A stretch of 64,000 nucleotides of DNA. Source: Rhodobacteraceae bacterium M385 (GTDB lineage: Bacteria > Pseudomonadota > Alphaproteobacteria > Rhodobacterales > Rhodobacteraceae). Below are positions 58,061-64,000 of this stretch, piece after piece. The stretch spans positions 1,984,001 to 2,048,000 of the forward strand of contig CP081102.1 of the NCBI GenBank assembly GCA_025141835.1. Reading direction: 5' to 3'. The translations under genes were made by a program, and so were the position numbers. Within the stretch, counting starts at the first letter, position 1; each line of letters starts with the position of its first letter. The notes under the pieces were generated by a model. That model saw only the letters and a list, made by a program, of their open reading frames with translations, was not told the DNA's origin and searched no databases.

Positions 58061-59319
58061 GTGTCGGTAAACTTGTTCACGGGTGTCTCAATTCGGCTGG
58101 CAGAGGGCGCACGATTGGCAAAACGCGTCCCCAACGTAAGCGGCCCGGCGGTGACACGGAAGTAGTCGTATGCGTCTGGCCTATCGGGCAAGTTATCGAA
58201 GGCATTGAGATACTGGAAATGCAGCTCGAAAAGCTGCCATTTCAACGCCTTTTGCCGCTCAGCACTCAAGGTTTGCGTAAAGGCCGCCGAGATCACCAAA
58301 GGGCCCTTCTTTTCCACTGGCGCCACCCCCGACACGGCCACCGGGTCGCACAGCGCGAAGGAACAGCCATCGCCGGGCGCGGTCACATCCACCCAAGCCA
58401 CATCCTGCGCGGCCATGAAGGCCAAATCAGCCCGCAACCGGGTCGCTTTTGGCAAGAAGCTGACCATCGGCACGACTTGCCCAAGGGTCAGCAACGACAG
58501 CTCTGGGCCGTCTTTTGCCACACGCCCCTCCCGGATCAAATCCGACAGAACCGACACCGCGATATAGGCACCCGATGAATGGCCAACGACCAGAACTTCA
58601 TCGACGTCGCTCTGCAAGGCCTCTGCAATCCGGTCGGTGAAGGCCTGCATCCGCTCTTCCTGCTCTGTCGGATACGCGCCCATCCCCTGCGCCGAAAAGG
58701 CGTAGTCTTTCATCAAATACCATGCCAGCAAATGATCCCTTCGCGCACACCACCGCAGGAACAGCCATGCCGCAATCGGGCCAAGCACCAAAATGGCGAA
58801 CCACGCGCGTTCGCCAAAGTAGCTTTGCAATAGCCACGCGCGTCCCTCGATCAGCGCCAAGACCTCTTCGCTGACATACATAAATGCCAAGAATACGGCG
58901 AACCACAATACCCCCGCGAGGAGCGCCTGCCCAAGAAGCACCGCGACCGGATAAAGCGCCGCGATTACCGGTCCTTTGCGCAGCCGCATCAGGCGAAACA
59001 ACGCCCCCGAGCCGATGTAGATCCACGCCGTCCGCAGCAATTGCCAGTAGGTTCCCGCGATGCCCGCACTCATCCCCTTGCGCACGATATCGGCCCAGTA
59101 AAGCACCTCCAGATCGGTGGAAACCTCTGCCCCTTCGATCTGCGCATTCACGTGCCAGCCAAACCGAGCGCCCTTGGGCGCCGTGCCATTCTCGATCCGG
59201 TAACCCGAGATGTCGGCCTGCAACGCCGCCTCGCGACGATACCTCTCCCGGTACGCACGTGGCGGCACCGGGTCGAAACCGGGGATATAGAGAACGTGGC
59301 GTCTAAAAACCTGCGTCAT
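58057..59319 (-). CDS. Membrane-associated alpha/beta-hydrolase-fold protein
   Basis: The 420-residue protein has two or three hydrophobic segments (around residues 115-135 and 150-190) between an N-terminal hydrolase start (HVLYIPGFDPVPPRAY) and the serine elbow GHSSGAY (about 245). Family assignment is uncertain. It is translationally coupled to the P450 (ATGA overlap), suggesting a joint pathway, perhaps acting on a lipid or ester. Its nearest neighbours on the other side are ccdA and tusA. Confidence 0.75.
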   Translation of the reverse strand: MTQVFRRHVLYIPGFDPVPPRAYRERYRREAALQADISGYRIENGTAPKGARFGWHVNAQIEGAEVSTDLEVLYWADIVRKGMSAGIAGTYWQLLRTAWIYIGSGALFRLMRLRKGPVIAALYPVAVLLGQALLAGVLWFAVFLAFMYVSEEVLALIEGRAWLLQSYFGERAWFAILVLGPIAAWLFLRWCARRDHLLAWYLMKDYAFSAQGMGAYPTEQEERMQAFTDRIAEALQSDVDEVLVVGHSSGAYIAVSVLSDLIREGRVAKDGPELSLLTLGQVVPMVSFLPKATRLRADLAFMAAQDVAWVDVTAPGDGCSFALCDPVAVSGVAPVEKKGPLVISAAFTQTLSAERQKALKWQLFELHFQYLNAFDNLPDRPDAYDYFRVTAGPLTLGTRFANRAPSASRIETPVNKFTDT

Positions 59320-59360
59320 AGCCGCAGCATAGCCCCGGATTACGGCAGGGCTAGGGCCGA

Positions 59361-60116
59361 TTAACCCAATTGCCCCAATGCCGGGAAGGTTTCCAACAAC
59401 CAGAAAGAGAAGGCCGAAAACGCCCCGGTCAGCAGGGCCAAGCCGACGATGATCAAAAGCCCGCCCATGATCCGCTCGATCAGCCTCATGTGGCGCTTCA
59501 GCCGCGTCATCAGCCCCTGCGCCCGGTCAATGAAAGCGGCCGCCAAAAGGAACGGGAGGCCCAACCCAACCGCATAGACGCCAAGCAACATGGTACCCCG
59601 CTGAACGCTGCTCTCTTGCGCTGCGATCGACAGGATTGCCCCCAATTGCGGGCCGATACAGGGCGTCCAACCAAAGGCGAAGGCCAAGCCCAACACATAG
59701 GCCCCCAGGGTCGATCCGCCTTTGTCGCCCGCGTCCAGCCGCGCTTCACGGTCCAGCAAGGGGATGCGGAAAACGCCCAGAAAATGCAGACCGAAAATGA
59801 TCACCACAACGCCCGAGATACGCGCCAGAAGGATCTGGTTTTGCAAGAAGAATTGCCCCAACAGGGATGCTGTGAAGCCCAAAAAGATGAAAACCGTCGA
59901 CAGCCCCATCACAAAAAACACCGCCGCCAGTAAGGCTTTGCGCCGTGACGCCCGTGCCTCGTTCTGGATGTCGCTCATGGAGATCCCGCCCATATAGGCA
60001 AGATAGGGCGGCACTATCGGCAACACGCAGGGGCTCAGGAAACTCAGCACCCCTGCGGTCAGCGCCACCAACATGGCCGGCAGAATCGCGGCGTCAAAAA
60101 GATCAATTCCAAACAT
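59361..60116 (-). CDS. ccdA: Cytochrome c biogenesis protein CcdA
   Basis: CcdA (251 residues, about six helices) passes electrons across the inner membrane to periplasmic thioredoxin-like proteins used in cytochrome c assembly. The redox cysteines are C30 in FLSPCVLPIVPPY and C152 in GWTPCIGPQLGAI, each followed by the conserved proline. It works in the same pathway as CcmE at 7.1 kb. It is divergent from tusA, which starts 95 bp away. Confidence 0.94.
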   Translation of the reverse strand: MFGIDLFDAAILPAMLVALTAGVLSFLSPCVLPIVPPYLAYMGGISMSDIQNEARASRRKALLAAVFFVMGLSTVFIFLGFTASLLGQFFLQNQILLARISGVVVIIFGLHFLGVFRIPLLDREARLDAGDKGGSTLGAYVLGLAFAFGWTPCIGPQLGAILSIAAQESSVQRGTMLLGVYAVGLGLPFLLAAAFIDRAQGLMTRLKRHMRLIERIMGGLLIIVGLALLTGAFSAFSFWLLETFPALGQLG

Positions 60117-60210
60117 GCCCCACCCTTATGCCGCCTGCCCGCCGCCGTCACGGGGATGCGTGGTCACATTCCCGTGGACGCCGCCCGTTCGCGGCCCTAT
60201 CCACGAAAGC

Positions 60211-60435
60211 ATGACCGATATCGACGCCCGCGACCTGCTTTGCCCCCTGCCCGTCCTGCGCCTGCGCAAAGCGCTGGAGGCCTCGGCCCCAGGGACCACA
60301 CTGCGTCTGCTCGCCACCGATCCCGCCGCTCTCATCGACGTGCCCCACTTCTGCACCGAGCAGGGCCACCGCTTCCTCTCAGCAACTGAGATCGGCGAAA
60401 ACACCACCGCCTACACCGTCCAAAAACGCGCCTAA
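60211..60435 (+). CDS. tusA: TusA-family sulfurtransferase
   Basis: The 74-residue protein has the CPxP motif with nucleophile C11 in LLCPLPVLRLRKAL. TusA proteins accept persulfide sulfur from a cysteine desulfurase and hand it on for tRNA thiolation or cofactor synthesis. The ATG at 60211 gives the family's usual start; an open frame to 60073 is only a run-on. It sits next to ccdA, divergent. Confidence 0.92.
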   Translation: MTDIDARDLLCPLPVLRLRKALEASAPGTTLRLLATDPAALIDVPHFCTEQGHRFLSATEIGENTTAYTVQKRA

Positions 60436-60462
60436 ACGTTCAAGATCAAGCGCCGCGCTCCT

Positions 60463-60491
60463 GCTTCATCTTGGCAAATACAACTCAATCC
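60463..60491 (+). repeat. Copy 2 of the 29-nt dispersed intergenic motif
   Basis: It matches 27 of 29 positions of the copy at 34158-34186. The two differ only by C/A at two places. It lies between the stops of tusA and the ABC ATPase gene, where a terminator might be expected, but no hairpin is formed. Confidence 0.6.
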
Positions 60492-60525
60492 GCCGCCTGC
60501 CAAATAGCCTGCCGCCCGCGTCCCT

Positions 60526-61602
60526 TCACGCGCCGAAGGCCACGATCGCCTTTGGGTCCCACGCCACGCGGGTCCGTGCGCCGACCTCCAACACCTCGCG
60601 CCCGACAACATTGCGCATCGAAATCCGCACCGGCCCCGCCGCGCCGTCCAAAGTCACGTCGTAATAGGTCATGTCCCCGTAATAGACGACTTCCTCGACC
60701 CGACCCTCGGTCTCCCTCGCGCGTGTCGCGTCCCCCTCATAGAGGATCGACAAGGTCTCCGGCCGCAACCCGACCGAGCATTCACCCACCACAGCGCCCC
60801 CCGGCATCTGCGCAGGCTCCAACGCCACCGTGCCAAGTCCTGCCACTTCAACACCATCCGCCGTCGCATGGGCGGGCAGGAAGTTCATCACCCCGATGAA
60901 ATCCGCCACCCGTTTGCTGGCGGGGCGCCGGTACAGCACCTCTGGATCATCCAGCTGCGCGATTTCTCCCTCAAACATTACGGCGATGCGGTCGGACATG
61001 ACCAAGGCTTCCTCCTGGTCATGGGTCACGAGAACAAAGGTAATCCCCACTTCGCGCTGGAGCTTCATCAACTCCACCTGCATTTCTTCGCGCATCTTGC
61101 GGTCGAGCGCCGACAAGGGCTCATCCAGCAACAAAACCTTTGGTTTCAGGATCAGCGCGCGCGCCAAGGCGACGCGCTGGCGTTGTCCACCCGACAGGGC
61201 GTGGGCCGCGCGGCGGCCCAAATGCCCCAGCCCGACCATCTCCAACGCCTGCCCAATAGCGCGGGTCTTTTCCGCGGCACTCATCGCAGCTCGGCGCAGG
61301 CCGAAACCTACGTTCTGCTCTACCGTCAAATGCGGGAAGATCGCGTAGCTCTGAAACACCATATTCGTGGGGCGCAAGTTCGGTGGCACCCCGGCCATAT
61401 CCCTGCCCGACAGAGTAATCGCGCCGGAAGAGATTTCCTCAAACCCAGCAATTGCCCGCAGAAGCGTCGTCTTCCCGCAGCCCGACGGCCCCAGAAGCGA
61501 GAAGAACTCCCCCTTGCTAATCTGGGCCGAGATATCGCGCAGCGCATGATAATCGCCGTAGTATTTGTTCACGTTCTGCAAAGAGATAAGTGCGTCGGTC
61601 AC
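60526..61602 (-). CDS. ABC transporter ATP-binding protein (PotA-like)
   Basis: The 358-residue ATPase energises a spermidine/putrescine- or iron-type importer. Walker A is GPSGCGKTT (38-46), the signature LSGGQRQRVALARAL is near 136, and a TOBE regulatory domain occupies about 280-355. The start overlaps the stop of the permease gene by 4 bp. It is the last of three leftward genes and no binding-protein gene follows. Confidence 0.93.
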   Translation of the reverse strand: MTDALISLQNVNKYYGDYHALRDISAQISKGEFFSLLGPSGCGKTTLLRAIAGFEEISSGAITLSGRDMAGVPPNLRPTNMVFQSYAIFPHLTVEQNVGFGLRRAAMSAAEKTRAIGQALEMVGLGHLGRRAAHALSGGQRQRVALARALILKPKVLLLDEPLSALDRKMREEMQVELMKLQREVGITFVLVTHDQEEALVMSDRIAVMFEGEIAQLDDPEVLYRRPASKRVADFIGVMNFLPAHATADGVEVAGLGTVALEPAQMPGGAVVGECSVGLRPETLSILYEGDATRARETEGRVEEVVYYGDMTYYDVTLDGAAGPVRISMRNVVGREVLEVGARTRVAWDPKAIVAFGA

Positions 61603-62405
61603 AAGAACCCTCCCGCATCAGATTGACCCGCCCGGCGCAGACCCCGGCGGCGGAAGATATCGGCCACGATCAACAGCACGATCGACAAGGCCACAAGGAT
61701 GGTGCCAAGCGCCATGACCACCGGAAGCCGTGCCGGAAAACGCAACTGGCCCCAAAGGTAAACCGGCAAGGTCGGCTCATTGCCGGACAGGAAGAACGCG
61801 ATGATGAATTCATCGAGGCTGATAATGAAACAAATCAGCAGCGACGCAACAATACCCGGCGTCACCAAAGGCAAAATCACCAACCTAAACGCCCCCAGGC
61901 GCGTCTCGCCCAGATCAATCGCCGCTTCCTCCAGACTGTTATCAAGACCCGAGAAACTACCCTGCAAGATCGCGATCGCAAATGGCATGCACAGCAACGT
62001 ATGCCCGCCGATGATCGTATAAACAGAGGTGTTCAGCCCCAATTGCATCAACACCACCAACAGCGAAATCGCGACGATCACTTCGGGCAACACAAGGGGC
62101 AGCATGATGAACCCCATGATCCCCGCCTTGAGGGGAAAGTCATGGCGCGTGGCCGCGCGCGCAGCAAATAGCCCAAGGGTCGTCGATAAAATCGCCACCG
62201 ACACCGCAATGATGAGTGAGTTCACCGTGGCCTCGTGCAGCGCCGGGATGGTGCGTAGCTCGGCAAACCATCCCCAGGTAAAGCCTTGTAATGGAAAGGC
62301 AATGATCGTGCCGTCGTTGAAGGCAAACACCGGTAGCAAAATGATCGGCGCATAAAGGAAGATCAGATAAAGGACGGCGAAGATGCCAAGGGCAGAAACT
62401 CTCAT
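61599..62405 (-). CDS. ABC transporter permease (PotC-like)
   Basis: The 268-residue protein has about six helices and a permease EAA loop (EEAAIDLGETRLGAFRLVILPLVTPGI). It starts MRVSALGIFAVLY at ATG 62405, which overlaps the previous permease's stop by 4 bp; the open frame to 62531 is rejected. It pairs with the PotB-like permease to form the channel. Confidence 0.92.
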   Translation of the reverse strand: MRVSALGIFAVLYLIFLYAPIILLPVFAFNDGTIIAFPLQGFTWGWFAELRTIPALHEATVNSLIIAVSVAILSTTLGLFAARAATRHDFPLKAGIMGFIMLPLVLPEVIVAISLLVVLMQLGLNTSVYTIIGGHTLLCMPFAIAILQGSFSGLDNSLEEAAIDLGETRLGAFRLVILPLVTPGIVASLLICFIISLDEFIIAFFLSGNEPTLPVYLWGQLRFPARLPVVMALGTILVALSIVLLIVADIFRRRGLRRAGQSDAGGFL

Positions 62406-63466
62406 ATCCCCCACCTCCCCTTGGGCAAGAGAACGGCAATGGCAACCGCGCCGCCTGCCATGATTGCGGCCATCAGCCCCAAGGTTCCCGCCGGCCCCAA
62501 GAAGGCGTCGCCATTTAGTAAGATCCACCAAAGGGCCGCGATTTCAGCCACGGCGGCAGCCAACGTCAAACAAGTGCCCCGTAGCCCGCCTCCGATGCTG
62601 TCCGAGAGGTGGACCCAAAACCGGACATGCAAAATCCCCCAAGCCAGCGTGATCGTCACGCAAGCCATCGCAAAGACCGCTAAAGTGGCCCCCATGGGGC
62701 GGTTCGATAGGTCGAAGATCTGCACATAGATCATATTGGCAATCATCGTGCCCCCCGACCCGCCCACAAGGCGTGGTGTCACGTAGTCACCAACCGTTGG
62801 GATGAACACGATCAGCACAGCCGCCAGAACGCCGGGCATCGCAAGGGGCAAGGTCACGCGCAGGAAGGTCATCACCGTGGCCTCTCCCAGATCACGGGCC
62901 GCTTCCAGCAGGTTGCGGTCTATCTTCTCCAGGCTCACGAAAATCGGCAGGATCGCAAAGGGCGCAAAAGCATGGGCCAGCGTAATGACGACCGCATTGG
63001 CGTTGTAGAGGATGAAAGACAGCGGCTCCTCGATCAGCCCAAGACCCATCAACGTGCCATTCACCGGCCCGTCATAGGCGAGGATCACCCGCCACAGAAA
63101 GATGCGGATCAGGTAGCTGGTCCAAAACGGGATGGTAATCAGAAACAGCCAAAGCGCCTTCTTCTGCGGCCGAACTTTGAAGCTGATAAAATAGGCAATC
63201 GGGAAGGCTAGGACCACTGTCACCGCCGTGACCGAGGCCGATATCCGCAAACTGCGCAGCATCAACGCCCGGTATAGCGGATCGGTTAACGCCTCGGCGT
63301 AGTTCTCGAGCGTCAGTGTGCGGTCGATTGTCAGAAAATTCTGCGTCCAGAAGCTGAACAAAATGATCGTCAGCAGCGGCACCGCCAGCAAAAGTACCGC
63401 GTAGATCAAGGCCGGGCTGACAATAATCAACCCCTGCTTTGCGTCTTTCGACAAGCCTAACCCCAT
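62402..63466 (-). CDS. ABC transporter permease (PotB-like)
   Basis: The 354-residue protein has more helices than the usual permease: about six in the transport domain plus two or three extra C-terminal hydrophobic stretches (FWVHLSDSIGG..LAAAVAEIAALWWILL, GLMAAIMAGGAVAIAVLL). The EAA loop is EAARDLGEATVMTFLRVTLPLAMPGV. It leads the three-gene importer unit. The C-terminal extension is unusual and may regulate assembly or be lineage-specific. No binding-protein gene lies upstream within the window. Confidence 0.9.
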   Translation of the reverse strand: MGLGLSKDAKQGLIIVSPALIYAVLLLAVPLLTIILFSFWTQNFLTIDRTLTLENYAEALTDPLYRALMLRSLRISASVTAVTVVLAFPIAYFISFKVRPQKKALWLFLITIPFWTSYLIRIFLWRVILAYDGPVNGTLMGLGLIEEPLSFILYNANAVVITLAHAFAPFAILPIFVSLEKIDRNLLEAARDLGEATVMTFLRVTLPLAMPGVLAAVLIVFIPTVGDYVTPRLVGGSGGTMIANMIYVQIFDLSNRPMGATLAVFAMACVTITLAWGILHVRFWVHLSDSIGGGLRGTCLTLAAAVAEIAALWWILLNGDAFLGPAGTLGLMAAIMAGGAVAIAVLLPKGRWGI

Positions 63467-63607
63467 GTAGCGCCGCGTCCCCTATCCAGCAATCAAACCA
63501 CGATTGCCGTTTCCCACGTTAACCACAAGTGGAAGCGTTCAGGCAGCAGAAATTTACTCCGGCGCGTCTGAGGTTAAGGCAATTTGCCCCTTGTCTGTGC
63601 AATCGGG

Positions 63608-63808
63608 TCAAAAGATCAGAAAAGTCGCGACGATAAGGGTAAGGACCGCCAAAAGCACAAGCAGCACAAGTAGTGGTTTTCGGTTATAGGCTGGGGTCGG
63701 CTCCCAACAGGCGCCGCAATGGGAAGCCCCATACCGCAACATGTGGTCACATCTCTTACAGTTGAAAAAGCGCAACTTACCCCGCGCCCGGCGAACACTT
63801 CTGTCCAT
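63608..63808 (-). CDS. Small zinc-ribbon membrane protein
   Basis: The 66-residue product has two cysteine pairs (C17-K-R-C20 and C31-G-A-C34), typical of a zinc ribbon, followed by one C-terminal membrane helix (about 45-66). The function is unknown. The start at ATG 63808 has only a weak ribosome site. The position, upstream of the importer genes but separated by 141 bp, suggests no operon link. Confidence 0.6.
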   Translation of the reverse strand: MDRSVRRARGKLRFFNCKRCDHMLRYGASHCGACWEPTPAYNRKPLLVLLVLLAVLTLIVATFLIF

Positions 63809-64000
63809 TCCTAACTACCTCGGCCCGACGGCTCAGCGCTCGCCCAGACACAACAAAACAATACAAATCTACGCGCCAGATGAAAGAAATCGACGCGGGC
63901 AAATAATTCTCGTGACTAGCCGCTTGGTTCGACCATGTCGCAATAAGTAAATATTAGGTTAACAGATCTTAATGGGTCAAGAAAAAGTGGGCCGATCCAT
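63809..64000. other. Right edge, no gene recognised
   Basis: No frame of useful length with good codons is present. Bases 63930-63990 are AT-rich and may hold a promoter for a gene beyond the window. Confidence 0.4.

Noticed and set aside
1..64000. CRISPR arrays, transposases, rRNA genes
   Set aside because: No spaced direct-repeat array, no transposase-like product and no rRNA stretch was seen on either strand.

Overview
The window looks like chromosomal DNA of a GC-rich marine alphaproteobacterium of the Rhodobacterales (Roseobacter group). This rests on several independent marks: an adjacent dmdA-acuI pair for dimethylsulfoniopropionate (DMSP) breakdown, a circularly permuted alphaproteobacterial tmRNA gene with the tag ANDNRAPAMAIAA, an alpha-type SspB adaptor, a Rrf2/IscR regulator lacking the usual cluster cysteines, and a holin/endolysin pair of the kind used to release gene transfer agents (GTA). 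No transposase, phage structural gene, CRISPR array or rRNA operon was seen. Most of the window is tightly packed core genome.

Layout. 0-7 kb: tRNA-Ser(CGA), a small membrane protein, a Crp/Fnr-type regulator, a LysR/oxidoreductase divergent pair, an M20 peptidase and the endolysin-holin pair with a CtrA-like box. 7-16.5 kb: housekeeping genes (ccmE, argC, murI, an acyltransferase, agmatinase, flavin reductase, DUF2254, an M20 amidohydrolase, mazG, a DMT exporter). 16.6-25 kb: a FadL-like outer membrane protein, a second DMT exporter, a P-loop ATPase, metA, an alpha/beta hydrolase, ppk2, a TetR regulator and a soluble Aer-like PAS protein. 25-34.9 kb: a ten-gene leftward suf (Fe-S assembly) operon led by iscR, with a three-gene glycan-type cassette (two FkbM methyltransferases and a pyruvyltransferase) embedded between sufB and sufC. 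34.9-45 kb: an alpha/beta hydrolase, two unrelated NADP-isocitrate dehydrogenases in tandem (monomeric then dimeric type), an SDR, a glutamine amidotransferase, an Lrp regulator and acuI-dmdA. 45-49.4 kb: DinB, a DUF1326/DUF2182 pair with metal-ligand-rich motifs, an FCD-type GntR regulator with a double operator, and an orphan polyamine-type binding protein. 49.4-54 kb: a gene-free structured stretch, a tyrosine phosphatase/GntR pair with matching operators, ssrA (tmRNA), a secreted VWA-Hint protein and sspB. 54-64 kb: a PmtA-like methyltransferase, fumC, small DUF proteins, a cytochrome P450 with a partner hydrolase, ccdA, tusA, and an ABC importer (ATPase and two permeases) without its own binding protein.

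How the genes work together. The suf operon makes Fe-S clusters and is probably controlled by IscR through a TGGAA-N3-TTCTA inverted repeat upstream of iscR; a perfect TAGAA-N3-TTCTA repeat lies inside the operon ahead of sufB. ssrA and sspB, 2 kb apart, are two parts of one quality-control route: the tag is added to stalled proteins and SspB delivers them to ClpXP. DmdA starts DMSP demethylation and AcuI detoxifies acryloyl-CoA from DMSP cleavage. CcmE and CcdA belong to cytochrome c maturation. The agmatinase, the orphan PotD-like protein and the polyamine-type ABC cassette suggest a scattered polyamine theme.

All calls were made by reading the sequence and recalling protein families; no database search was run. 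Start codons were chosen from ribosome-binding sites, overlaps and usual family lengths, and several remain uncertain as noted.
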